Below, in pieces: positions 9,628 through 18,158 of a DNA stretch of 64,000 bases (the first letter of the stretch is position 1; every line of letters starts with the position of its first letter). The DNA lies in the NCBI RefSeq assembly GCF_004011095.1, contig NZ_CP028129.1:1674001-1738000 (forward strand). The letters are read 5' to 3'. The notes under the pieces were generated by a model. It had not been told where the DNA came from. It saw only the letters and a list, made by a program, of their open reading frames with translations, and made no database searches. The stretch comes from Rathayibacter rathayi (GTDB lineage: Bacteria; Actinomycetota; Actinomycetes; Actinomycetales; Microbacteriaceae). Both the position numbers and the translations under genes were made by a program.

Positions 9628-10149
9628 CTCAGGCCCTCCCCGACGCCGTCGCGGACGAGCGGGCGCTCACGGCGGCGGCCCTCGGTGACGAACCGGCGGT
9701 CATTCCACGAAGGATCGTCACGATTGGCGCGAGATGTCGGTTGGTCCGAATTCTCGGCGTCGCTGAAGTGGTCGTCAGCGCAGGGCGGACCGGCGCCTGG
9801 ACGGGGGCTTGAGGGCGATCGAGCGCCCGAGGGGACGCTGGACACTCAGGGAAGGAGACCGAGGGGCGTAGCGGCGCAGGGGAACGGCTCGGAGACCGTC
9901 TGTGAGCGCCTCAGAGGGGCGGGAGCACGAGCCGTCGCGGTGGACGGACACGGAGATGAGGAAGGGTCGGGATGACATAGCGCGCCGACGTTACCTGCGG
10001 CGGACATATCCTCACCGTATGGCGCGGAATAAAGGTCCGCGCCATACGGACGGCCGATTGGGCCGACCCGGACGGGTCGGCCCGGACGGGTCGGAGCGCT
10101 CAGACCCTCGGAGCGCTCAGACTGCCGGAGCGCCAGACCCTCGGAGCGC
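9628..10149. other. 522-bp intergenic region with hairpin, tandem repeats and a possible small ORF
   Basis: Separates the Wzx-GT fusion from the downstream polymerase. It holds the 17-bp and 14-bp tandem repeats and the 14-bp hairpin listed separately. A minus-strand frame at 9775-9978 (67 residues, ATG at 9976-9978) follows a TAACGT box (9988-9993) by 9 nt and could be a near-leaderless leader ORF or simply untranslated leader; its residues match nothing I recognise. Confidence 0.4.
10015..10049 (-). terminator. 14-bp perfect hairpin after the Wzx-GT fusion gene
   Basis: Arms at 10015-10028 and 10036-10049 are perfect reverse complements (CCGTATGGCGCGGA) around a 7-nt loop, about 100 nt past the stop codon at 10150. 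No U-run follows, so this would be a GC-rich hairpin terminator or mRNA 3'-end stabiliser rather than a classical intrinsic terminator. Confidence 0.6.
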
Positions 10150-10170
10150 TCAAACCCTCGGAGCGCTCAG
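10066..10170. repeat. tandem repeats at the 3' end of the Wzx-GT gene
   Basis: Two 14-bp units (about 10066-10094) are followed by five units of about 15-18 bp with the core CGGAGCGCTCAGACCC (10091-10170). The last units run into the coding end of the fusion gene (residues LLSAPRV), so slippage here would change the protein's C-terminus. Confidence 0.75.
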
Positions 10171-12810
10171 CAGCTCGTCGGCCCGACGCGCGATGTCCGG
10201 CCAGCCGAATGCGGCTGCGCGACGGCGCGATGCCTCCGCGATCTCCTCCCGGCGGATCGGATCGCGCAGGTCCGCGAGCAGACGCGGGAGGGCCTGGATC
10301 ATCGCGGCCGCGACCTCCTCGCCGGTGCCGGGCGCAACGAGCACCGACCCGTCGATCACTCCATCGGGGGTACGCAAGATCTCGGGGATGCCTCCGCGCT
10401 CGACCGTCAGGACCGGGAGCCCCCGGGAGAGCGCCTCCACCACGACCATCCCGAACGGCTCGTCCCAGCGGCAGGGGTAGAGCAGCAGCGCCGAGGAGGC
10501 GAAGAGCTCCAGCAGGTCCTCATGGCGGAGAAAGGGCAGACGGCGCACCGTCCCGGGCAGGGCGGATACCGCCTCGTCGAGTGCTCGGACGTAAGCGGTC
10601 GGTGTCGCGTCGTCACCGAGGCCCGAGGCTCCCGCGATCACGAGGCGAAGCTCCTCCCGGCCGGCCGCGTTCAGCCTCTGCAGGATCTCGACCGCCTCGC
10701 GGGCGCCCTTCTCGGGAACCAGCCGCCCGGCGAAGACCGCCTCCGGAACGGGGCCGAGCGGGCGCGGCGCGCGATCGACCGCCGGTACGACGCCGTTGTG
10801 GAGGACTGCCGTCGCCCGCAATCCGTAGCGCTTGACCGCGCGCTCCCGGAGGAACTCGCTGCAAAAGATCCACTCGTCCACGGCGTCGAGGTAGGGACGG
10901 GCGGCGACGTGATCCGACGGGAGGTGGTCGAGGAGGTCGTTGTGCTGGTGCGCCACGATCCGCCCGCGGTAACCCAGGCGGCGCAGCCGCACGGCGTACC
11001 GGGGACGGTTGTGGATCCAGACCGTCGGGACGCGACGCAGCGACGGGGCGAGATGGAGCAGCCAGGGGCGCCCACCGAGGGACAGGCGGCGCAGCTGCGC
11101 GGCGGGATCGCTGTCGCGTCGACGGGCCAAGAGCAGGGCCACGCGCCGCTGTGCGGAGTAGACCCGTCGGTAGAGGAGGTGCCGCGGGACGTCGACGCCC
11201 GGCGTCGGCACCGACCACGGCGCGTGTACGACGATCCTCAGCTGCGACCGCGAGACCGTCTCGCGGACCCACGTCGCCACGGCTCCGCCGCTGCCGTCGA
11301 AGCGCTCCTCCGCCGCCAGTACCACGGCGACGTCGACCGGATTCGTGGAGCGGGGCCGGAACCGGGCGGGCAGCCGCGAGAGGACGAGGGAGCGCGCGTC
11401 GGCGAGATCCCGGCCAGGAGCCAGCAGCACGGTCGCCGCCAGGACCAGCCCGGCAAGCGCCAGCTCCACGGGGAACAGGCGGAGGAGGGAGCCCTCGGGG
11501 AGCAGCCGGAGCAGGAGGAGGACGGCAGCCATCGGCGCCGCGAGCAGCGGGCCCGCCACGCACGCACGCAGGAAGGCGCCGAGGCGCACTCCGAGGACGA
11601 CCCGCAGCACGCCATAGGTGACGAAGAAGCCGATGACACTCGAGACCAACAGACCGCCGATGAGGCCGTCGAGTCCGAACAGCACTCCCCCGCCGACGAT
11701 CAGGGGGATCGTGATCGCCGTCTTCGCGATGTTCACGACCAGGCCGAAGCGCACCCGGTCCATCGCCATCAGGATGAAGCCGACGGGGTTGCCGATCGCC
11801 CGCACCGCTCCCACCACGGTAAGGGCGCTGGTCATCCCGGCAATCCAGCCCCAGTCCGGCCCGTAGAACAGGCGCACGATGTCCTCGGAGCGCAGCGCCA
11901 CCAGAGTCAGGGGCGGAATGCTGGCCATGCTGAGCACGGCAGTGACGCTGAGGTAGTTCCGTGCTACACGGTCACGGTCGTGCTGGATGGAGGAGAAGAC
12001 CGGGAACATCACGCGCGTCACGATCGGGTTGACGCGCGCGGGCAGGTTCACCGCGAGGTTGTAGCCGAGCGTGTATCCGCCCAGCTGAGCCGGACCCAGC
12101 AGACGGCCGATCGCGAGCGAGCTGGCGTTCGAGCCGAGGTAGTTCACGATGCCGTCGAGGGTCTGGAAGACGCCGAAGGAGAGAAAACGCGCGGTCTCGC
12201 GAATCCGGAACCGCAGGCGCAGACGGAACCAGCGCCGAGCCTGCACCAGAGCGAGGGCTGAGCGCAGCGCCGCCGTCGCGACGAGCCCCCAGGCGTAAGA
12301 GAGGGCGCCGGTGCCCGAGAATGCGAGGAAAACCGTGACGACGAAGCCGCCCACGAGCGAGACCGTCTCGGACACAGCGACCGCTCTGAATCGGATGCCC
12401 TTCTCGAGTACCGCCCGCGGGACCTGCCCAGCGGCGCTGCCGACAAAGACGAGCGAGGCGACAGAGAGGACCGGCGCTGCCACTGCGGAGCCGAGCAGTG
12501 CGGCGATCGGCCCAGCGGTCAGGAACACGACGCCAGTGACCGCGAGGCCCACCGAGAGGTTGAGCCAGAACACGGAGGAGAGCTCGAAGCTGGTCGCGCG
12601 ACGGCGCTGGATGATCGCCTGCGCAACCCCCATGCCGAGGAAGATGTCGACGAAGGCGTTCAGCAGGCCGACGATCGCGATGATGCCCATTTCGGAGGCG
12701 TCCAGCAGACGCGCAAGCAACGCGAACTGCCCCAGCTGCACGACCAGGGCGACGGCGAACGAGATCGCAGTCCAGGTGGTGGCATCGACGGTCGTCCGGC
12801 GCAGGCTCAC
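10150..12810 (-). CDS. fused Wzx-type flippase and GT4 glycosyltransferase
   Basis: One uninterrupted frame of 886 residues from the GTG at 12808-12810, which overlaps the upstream stop by 4 nt (GTGA). Residues 1-465 form a MOP-superfamily lipopolysaccharide/polysaccharide exporter with about 12-14 transmembrane helices (for example NASSLAIGRLLGPAQLGGYT at 228-247). Residues 466-491 are a linker ending RPRSTNPVDV. Residues 492-886 are a GT4 glycosyltransferase with the nucleotide-sugar motif region AVFAGRLVPEKGAREAVEIL and the E(x7)E element FGMVVVEALSRGLPVL. No internal stop, frameshift or good ribosome site separates the two parts; the natural GT start (VDVAVV) begins with GTC, not a start codon. 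Wzx and GT are normally separate genes, so this is unusual. A sequencing error deleting a stop is possible but has no sign in the sequence. Confidence 0.88.
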   Translation of the reverse strand: MSLRRTTVDATTWTAISFAVALVVQLGQFALLARLLDASEMGIIAIVGLLNAFVDIFLGMGVAQAIIQRRRATSFELSSVFWLNLSVGLAVTGVVFLTAGPIAALLGSAVAAPVLSVASLVFVGSAAGQVPRAVLEKGIRFRAVAVSETVSLVGGFVVTVFLAFSGTGALSYAWGLVATAALRSALALVQARRWFRLRLRFRIRETARFLSFGVFQTLDGIVNYLGSNASSLAIGRLLGPAQLGGYTLGYNLAVNLPARVNPIVTRVMFPVFSSIQHDRDRVARNYLSVTAVLSMASIPPLTLVALRSEDIVRLFYGPDWGWIAGMTSALTVVGAVRAIGNPVGFILMAMDRVRFGLVVNIAKTAITIPLIVGGGVLFGLDGLIGGLLVSSVIGFFVTYGVLRVVLGVRLGAFLRACVAGPLLAAPMAAVLLLLRLLPEGSLLRLFPVELALAGLVLAATVLLAPGRDLADARSLVLSRLPARFRPRSTNPVDVAVVLAAEERFDGSGGAVATWVRETVSRSQLRIVVHAPWSVPTPGVDVPRHLLYRRVYSAQRRVALLLARRRDSDPAAQLRRLSLGGRPWLLHLAPSLRRVPTVWIHNRPRYAVRLRRLGYRGRIVAHQHNDLLDHLPSDHVAARPYLDAVDEWIFCSEFLRERAVKRYGLRATAVLHNGVVPAVDRAPRPLGPVPEAVFAGRLVPEKGAREAVEILQRLNAAGREELRLVIAGASGLGDDATPTAYVRALDEAVSALPGTVRRLPFLRHEDLLELFASSALLLYPCRWDEPFGMVVVEALSRGLPVLTVERGGIPEILRTPDGVIDGSVLVAPGTGEEVAAAMIQALPRLLADLRDPIRREEIAEASRRRAAAFGWPDIARRADELLSAPRV

Positions 12811-14261
12811 CGGACCCGCCCGGCGCCGGAGGACCGCGGAGTGAGCGGAGCATCCTCCTCCGCCGTCGAGGGGCGTCGCCTCCGCCAGACCTGCTCGGAG
12901 GTGGCCGGCGGGCCCGGCACCATCAGCACCGCGAGGACCGCGATCCAGGTCAGCCACGAGACTCCATCGAAGTCGTCGATCCGCAGGGGCATCTCGGCCA
13001 GCGAGCACGCGAGCAGCATCAGGACGAAGAGGTAGCTGACCATCGAGCGGTCGAAGTAGGTGAGCGAGCGCACCAGGACGCTGACGAGGAACACGACGAG
13101 GGCGGCGAGGAGGACGAGCCCGCCCCAGACCATCGTCGAGGCGAAGAGATTGTGCCCGTGCCACGGCGTGTGGCCGATCAGGCGGGGCAAGATTCCCTCC
13201 TTGGTGAAGGCGTTCGTGGAGAGCCCGAAGACCAGATGGTCGGGGATCACGCTCATCGACGACATCCAGATCGCGCCGCGGCTGGTGAGCGCCGAACGAT
13301 CGTGCACCACCATCGGGAGCAGCACCACGGCGGTGGCGGCCATCACGACGGCACCGACAGCGAGAACGCGACGGGTGCCCGAGTGACGCACCAGACGCAG
13401 GACGACCGCCACGAGGATCGTGATTCCCGCGGCGATCAACGAGGTTCGCGACGCGCTGAGCACCAGGTTCGCCACGACGATGGCGAGCCCCGAGTAGCGG
13501 GCCCTGCGTGTGCGCAACAGGAGGACGAAGGGCAGCCCCAGCGCCATCGTCATGCCGAGCACGTTCATCTGCGGGAAGATTCCGGCGAGCAGGCGCGTGC
13601 CGATCAGGGCCTTGGTCTCACCGGCGAGGAGGGCGTCCTCGCGCATCCAGCCCTGATCGGTGAGTCCGGTGAGCAGGCTGGCGAGACCGATGAGGACGAC
13701 GGCCACACCGAGAACGCGCAGGTCGTCCCAGCGCGGCGCGATCGACCAGAGCGCGATGACGAGCGCGAGGATCACCCAGTACTTCGGCGTCGGGTTGACG
13801 GCGCCGACGGCGATCGTGTTGGTCAGCTGTGCTGTCACGAGGTACACGCCCGCACCCACGAGACCGATCAGGTTGGCCCGCCTGCGCCGGAGGTTGAGGA
13901 AGACGATGACAGCAACGCCGAAGAGGAAGAGCGTCGGCGCCCACTGGTCAACCGCGGCGCCGAGGGAGCTCGGGTTCACCGCTCCGGTCGAGTAGCCGTC
14001 GGAGGCCGCGCGCCCCGCGACGAACAGGTCGACGATCTTTCCGCCCGAGGTCATCGTGAAGGCGAGGAACAGGACGACCGCGAAGTGGAGGCGGCGACGG
14101 CGGGTGTCGTGCGCGTCCCGCTCGGACGCGGACTCCTCCTCGGAGAAGGTCGGCCAGCCCGTGCGTGTGCTCGGGAATGGAGCCGTCGAATGGCTGCGGA
14201 CGGGGACGGCGGTCCTTTGACGGTGGTGGCGTTCGTCCACGGCGTGCTTGGCGAGGCTCAT
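12807..14261 (-). CDS. O-antigen polymerase-like (Wzy) membrane protein
   Basis: 484 residues with about 11 transmembrane segments and a family-typical outward loop (LIGHTPWHGHNLFASTMVWG). Hydrophilic N-terminus of about 60 residues. Likely joins undecaprenyl-linked repeat units. Its ATG overlaps the preceding GT stop by 4 nt and its stop overlaps the next start by 4 nt, so it sits in the middle of a translationally coupled operon. It pairs with the Wzx half of the next gene. Assigned on topology and context, as Wzy proteins share little sequence. Confidence 0.75.
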   Translation of the reverse strand: MSLAKHAVDERHHRQRTAVPVRSHSTAPFPSTRTGWPTFSEEESASERDAHDTRRRRLHFAVVLFLAFTMTSGGKIVDLFVAGRAASDGYSTGAVNPSSLGAAVDQWAPTLFLFGVAVIVFLNLRRRRANLIGLVGAGVYLVTAQLTNTIAVGAVNPTPKYWVILALVIALWSIAPRWDDLRVLGVAVVLIGLASLLTGLTDQGWMREDALLAGETKALIGTRLLAGIFPQMNVLGMTMALGLPFVLLLRTRRARYSGLAIVVANLVLSASRTSLIAAGITILVAVVLRLVRHSGTRRVLAVGAVVMAATAVVLLPMVVHDRSALTSRGAIWMSSMSVIPDHLVFGLSTNAFTKEGILPRLIGHTPWHGHNLFASTMVWGGLVLLAALVVFLVSVLVRSLTYFDRSMVSYLFVLMLLACSLAEMPLRIDDFDGVSWLTWIAVLAVLMVPGPPATSEQVWRRRRPSTAEEDAPLTPRSSGAGRVR

Positions 14262-15463
14262 TCTCGGTCTCCATTCGTCGTCACCGAGAGCCGGCGGGCT
14301 GCCCGGTCGTAGAGGTCTTCGAGGTCGCCGATGCGCTCGGCGAGATCGAAGGAGGCGAGCACGCGCTCGCGGCCCGCACGGCCCATCCGCACGGCCCGCT
14401 CCGGGTCCCTGAGCAAGGCCGCGAGTGACCGCGTGAGGGCGGGCACGTCGCCTTCCGCGACGAGCAGCCCGGTGACGCCGTCCTGCACCGCCTCCGGAAC
14501 GCCGCCGTGGCGATACGACACCACGGGTGCTCCGGCGAGCGCGGCCTCGAGGAAGACCATGCCGAATCCCTCCGCGTCGCCGTTCGCCGCGGTGAGCGAT
14601 GGGGCGCAGAAGACGGCCGCGCCGGAGAGGACCCGGGCGACCTCGGAGGGTGGCAGGGAACCGGCGAACGTCACCCCCAGGCGCAGGCGTGCCGCCTGCT
14701 CGACGAGGGTCGCTCGCAGGTGGCCGTCGCCGACGATGGTGAGAGGAACCTCGCGCAGCGGAGCGGGCAGGGCCGCCACCGCCGCGAGCAGATCGGCGAC
14801 GCCCTTCTTATCGGAGAGCCGACCGACGAAGACGATTCCCTCGCGGGCGGCGTCCGGGGCGGCCCCGTCGCCGGAGGTCGGGATCCCGATGTGGCTGACC
14901 ACAGTGCGCGCAGGATCGGCACCGAGGCGGACCAGCCCGTCGGCGATGAAGCGGGAGACGCCGATCAGGGTGTGCGCGGAGCGGAACACGGCGCGGGCCG
15001 CGCGCGCGCGCTGACGGCGAGCAAGCGGCCGGAGGAGGCGAGGAGCTCCGTTCACGAGGGGCCAGCTGGTGACGTCGTAGCCGTGACCCGTCACCACCAG
15101 CGGGAGGCCGCGGCGTCGCGCGTAGCGTGCGATGTAGGTGGCGTCGACGAGGAAATGCGCGTGAATCACCGCGGGCCGGTGCTCGGCGACGATCGCGTCG
15201 AGCCGCCGCGACACTCCGAACCAGCGCAGCAGGATCGCCCGGCGGCGGAGCGCGGTGATCGGGTCGTGCAGGACAAGGTCCGTGCTGTCGCGCAGGACGC
15301 CCGAGCCGGTGAGTTCAAGGCCGACGCCGAGGGCGCGCCAGCGCTGAAGACCGCGCATCTGATTGCGGACGAAGGTCTCCGAGTCCTGCAGCCAGGCGCG
15401 CTTCCAGACGAGGACCACGGGGCGCTCCGACGTCCGGTCGCGCTCGGACTCAACGGGAGGCAT
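14258..15463 (-). CDS. GT4 family glycosyltransferase
   Basis: 401 residues from the ATG at 15461-15463. N-terminal Rossmann domain with HAHFLVDATYIARYARRR and VVTGHGYDV; C-terminal domain with VFVGRLSDKKGVADLLAAV and the acidic element GFGMVFLEAALAGAPVVSYR. Retaining nucleotide-sugar transferase acting on the cytoplasmic face; donor and acceptor unknown. It overlaps the WecG/TagA gene by 14 nt and the Wzy gene by 4 nt. Confidence 0.85.
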   Translation of the reverse strand: MPPVESERDRTSERPVVLVWKRAWLQDSETFVRNQMRGLQRWRALGVGLELTGSGVLRDSTDLVLHDPITALRRRAILLRWFGVSRRLDAIVAEHRPAVIHAHFLVDATYIARYARRRGLPLVVTGHGYDVTSWPLVNGAPRLLRPLARRQRARAARAVFRSAHTLIGVSRFIADGLVRLGADPARTVVSHIGIPTSGDGAAPDAAREGIVFVGRLSDKKGVADLLAAVAALPAPLREVPLTIVGDGHLRATLVEQAARLRLGVTFAGSLPPSEVARVLSGAAVFCAPSLTAANGDAEGFGMVFLEAALAGAPVVSYRHGGVPEAVQDGVTGLLVAEGDVPALTRSLAALLRDPERAVRMGRAGRERVLASFDLAERIGDLEDLYDRAARRLSVTTNGDRE

Positions 15464-16226
15464 GACGCACCCGGTAGTGCAGCGCCGCGGCCACGCTCGG
15501 CAGCACCCGTACAGCGTCGCCGAGGTAGCGGCGCCAGAGACGGCCGGGCTCGCGGCTGAGCCGGTGCGCCCACTCGAGGCCGAGCCGCTGCACCAGCAGT
15601 GGCGCCCGCGGGATCTCGCCGGCGAGGAAGTCGATGGCGGCGCCGACGCCCAGGCACACCGCTCCGGTGCCGCCGACCTCGAGCAGACGCTCGCGCACCT
15701 CCTCCTGCTTCGGCGAGCCGAGGCAGAGCGCGACGATGCGGACCTCGTCCGCGCGCAGGGTCGCGGCCAGGCGCGCGAGGTAGGCGTCGTCGGCGAGATC
15801 GGCGGGCTCGGGAGCGACGACGACCGGCAGCTGGAGTCCGGGGAAGCGGTGCTGCAACTCGGCCGCGGCACGGTCGCCGATGCCCGGGCGTCCGCCGATC
15901 AGTGCTACCGGGGCGCCCTCGAGCGCCGCGCGCCGACAGACCTCGGTGAAGAGGTCGATCCCCGTGACGCGACTCGCGGAGCGGTGCCCGTACCAGCGGG
16001 CAAGCCAGACCAGGGGCGTTCCATCGAGCACCACCAGGGACGCGCGGCCGTAGTAGCGACGGAATGCACCCGAGTGCTTCCACCGAACGAAGTGATCCGT
16101 GTTCGGAGTGACGACGAGCTCGTCGCGGCCGCTCCGGGACAACTCGAGCACCGCATCCGCCGCCTCGTCGAGCGTGGTGATGCTGGCGGGCATGCGCTCG
16201 ATGCGGCCGGTGATGTAGGACGTCAT
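15450..16226 (-). CDS. WecG/TagA/CpsF family glycosyltransferase (left arm)
   Basis: 258 residues, normal for the family. Shows VLDGTPLVWLARWYG, RVTGIDLFTEVCRRA and CLGSPKQEEVRERLLEVGG, the conserved blocks of N-acetylmannosaminuronic/N-acetylmannosaminyl transferases that act on GlcNAc-PP-undecaprenol. With the WecA-like enzyme it would add the second sugar. A strong ribosome site (TGAGGAG) precedes the ATG at 16224-16226. A second member of the family lies in the right arm at 28882-29640. Confidence 0.88.
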   Translation of the reverse strand: MTSYITGRIERMPASITTLDEAADAVLELSRSGRDELVVTPNTDHFVRWKHSGAFRRYYGRASLVVLDGTPLVWLARWYGHRSASRVTGIDLFTEVCRRAALEGAPVALIGGRPGIGDRAAAELQHRFPGLQLPVVVAPEPADLADDAYLARLAATLRADEVRIVALCLGSPKQEEVRERLLEVGGTGAVCLGVGAAIDFLAGEIPRAPLLVQRLGLEWAHRLSREPGRLWRRYLGDAVRVLPSVAAALHYRVRHASR

Positions 16227-16263
16227 GCCGGGACTCCTCAAGAGTGGGGGCGGGCGGGGGTGG

Positions 16264-17139
16264 TCACCGCGCGGCGTGCGCGCGGAAGGAGGCGGCGAGG
16301 CCGGCCAGGTGGCGGCGCTCCGGTGGCCGCAGCGAGGCGGCGGCGTCGAGAAGGGCACCAAGCTGCACATGGAGGTCGGCGGGCGCCTGCCCCGGCGGGA
16401 AGCCCTCGCGGCGCCACGCGAACCAGCCGGGTGCGAAGCCGAGCTCGCGGCGCCCCAGGTCGGCGAACGCCTCGGCCACCAGAGTGCTATCGCTCTTCGA
16501 GCGGATCCACGCGGGATCAATCGTCGTCTGACCCGCATGTCGGAGGTAGAGGACGGTGGGCACGGTGTCGCGTAGCAGACGGTGCCCGGCGGTGATCGCA
16601 CGGAGGTAGAGGTCGAAGTCCTCCGCGGCGACCGCTCGGTAGCCGCCGAGCGCCCTGACGACGCTCGTGCGGCCCGTCATGGTCGGGTGCATCAGCGGAT
16701 TCTCGAGGAGCAGGGCGAGGGCGATCGCGCGGCTCGACAGGCGCGGGAGCAGCTGGGGCTTGAGCAGCGGGATCGGCGGCTTGCGGATGAGGACGGTCGA
16801 GAAGACGAGGTCAGTTCCGCGCGCCAGGAGCTGGCCCTGACGGCGAAAGCGCCACGGCAGAGCGCGGTCGTCGCCGTCCAGGATCGCCAGGTACGGCGTC
16901 TCGACCTGCTCGAGGAGGGCGTTGCGCGAGGCGGGGATCCCCTGCGGCGACGTGTCGTCGAGGATGCGAAGTCGACGATCAGCGATACGGCCGACGACCG
17001 CCGCGGTCGCGTCCTCACTCCCGTCGTCGCGGACGAGGACGCGGCCGGAGGCCGGCAGGGCGGCCAGGGCGCTGCGAACCGAGGCGCCGATGGTCCCCTC
17101 GGCGTTTCGGGCGGTGATGCAGACGGTCAAGCCGTTCAT
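16264..17139 (-). CDS. GT2 family glycosyltransferase
   Basis: 291 residues from the ATG at 17137-17139 with AGGAG upstream. GT-A fold signs: TVCITARNAEGTIGASVRS at the N-terminus, VRDDGSEDATAAVV, and the metal-binding DxD-like LAILDGDDRALPW. A later HPTMTGRTSVVRALGGYR block precedes AAEDFDLYLRA, which supplies the catalytic-base region of GT2 enzymes. Inverting transferase on an undecaprenyl-linked acceptor is expected. The start overlaps the upstream GT2 stop by 4 nt. Confidence 0.87.
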   Translation of the reverse strand: MNGLTVCITARNAEGTIGASVRSALAALPASGRVLVRDDGSEDATAAVVGRIADRRLRILDDTSPQGIPASRNALLEQVETPYLAILDGDDRALPWRFRRQGQLLARGTDLVFSTVLIRKPPIPLLKPQLLPRLSSRAIALALLLENPLMHPTMTGRTSVVRALGGYRAVAAEDFDLYLRAITAGHRLLRDTVPTVLYLRHAGQTTIDPAWIRSKSDSTLVAEAFADLGRRELGFAPGWFAWRREGFPPGQAPADLHVQLGALLDAAASLRPPERRHLAGLAASFRAHAAR

Positions 17140-18158
17140 CGGGTGCTCCTGCGGTTGGCGAGTCGGCGGTGGGTGTCGTGCACGGCATAGAGCACCCGGC
17201 TGAAGACGGTGAAAGCGGCCGGCAGGTGCTTCAGCACCAGCCCCAGGGCGAGCAGACGCGGTCTCTGGGCGGAACGGAACAGGTCGACATCCTGAAGCGC
17301 GGCGGACCCGAGCCGGACGCCCGAGTTCACCAGCGCGCGGTCGGCGTTCTGGCGGATCGGGGTGAGGGCGACGGGGACCGCGTAGAACCAGGTCGTGAAC
17401 CAGTCGGACAGCGGCCTCGGCACGTTCCCGAACGTCCGGGCGAGTGCTGCGCGCATCTCCTCCGCACAGACGAGGAGGTTGCCGAGGTCCGGATCGCGAC
17501 GGCGGGTGATCGAGGCGGCGGTGTAGACGTAGGAGTAGAGGATCTCTGGGACGAAGAGCACCCGCTCCGACGCCTGCACCGCCCGCAGCACGCCGATGAA
17601 GTCGGACTGGGAGCTCAGCCGCGGGAAGAGGTCCTGCTGCAGGACGCGGCGGCGGAAGAGCTTGTTCCACAGGAAGCCGTGCAGCTGCCCGGACGCCATC
17701 CGCTCCAGGGCTTGCTCGGACGAGATCAGCTCACGGCGGTCGAGGCCGTCGATCACCCGCCCGGAGGCGGACTGACGGGTCCGGTAGAGCGCCCGGCAGA
17801 CGACGATGTCGGCGGCCGTTCGCTCGGCCTCGGTGGCCAGGGTCCGCAGGATCGCCGGATCCCACTCGTCGTCGACGTCGACGAACCAGACGAACTCCGA
17901 GTCGGCCTCGGCGAGCGCTCGATTGCGAGCGGCCGCGACTCCGCCGTTCTGAGCGTTGCGGAGGACCTGTGCGTCCTCGCGCCCCGCGGCCCAGCTCTCG
18001 AGCACCTCCGCAGAGTCGTCGGAGGAGGCGTCATCCACGAGCAGGACACGCATGCCAGGCCCGAGGGTCGTGCCGAGCGCGGCAAGGAAGCCGTCGAGTT
18101 GGGAGATCGCGTTGTAGCAGGGCGCGATGACGGTCACCGAGTGCGTCGACGCGGTCAC
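17136..18158 (-). CDS. GT2 family glycosyltransferase
   Basis: 340 residues. N-terminal SVTVIAPCYNAISQLDGFL, LLVDDASSDDSAEVLE, GGVAAARNRALAEADSEFVW and the DxD-like FVDVDDEWDP are GT2 landmarks. The C-terminal third (WFTTWFYAVPVALTPIRQNA) is amphipathic and may contact the membrane. Couples by 4-nt overlaps to the GT4 gene upstream and the GT2 gene downstream. Confidence 0.86.
   Translation of the reverse strand: MTASTHSVTVIAPCYNAISQLDGFLAALGTTLGPGMRVLLVDDASSDDSAEVLESWAAGREDAQVLRNAQNGGVAAARNRALAEADSEFVWFVDVDDEWDPAILRTLATEAERTAADIVVCRALYRTRQSASGRVIDGLDRRELISSEQALERMASGQLHGFLWNKLFRRRVLQQDLFPRLSSQSDFIGVLRAVQASERVLFVPEILYSYVYTAASITRRRDPDLGNLLVCAEEMRAALARTFGNVPRPLSDWFTTWFYAVPVALTPIRQNADRALVNSGVRLGSAALQDVDLFRSAQRPRLLALGLVLKHLPAAFTVFSRVLYAVHDTHRRLANRRSTR

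Noticed and set aside
12811-13164. N-terminal extension of the Wzx-GT frame to 1,004 residues
   Set aside because: The extra 118 residues overlap the Wzy gene in another frame and are Arg/Pro-rich; the GTGA overlap at 12807-12810 gives a natural start.
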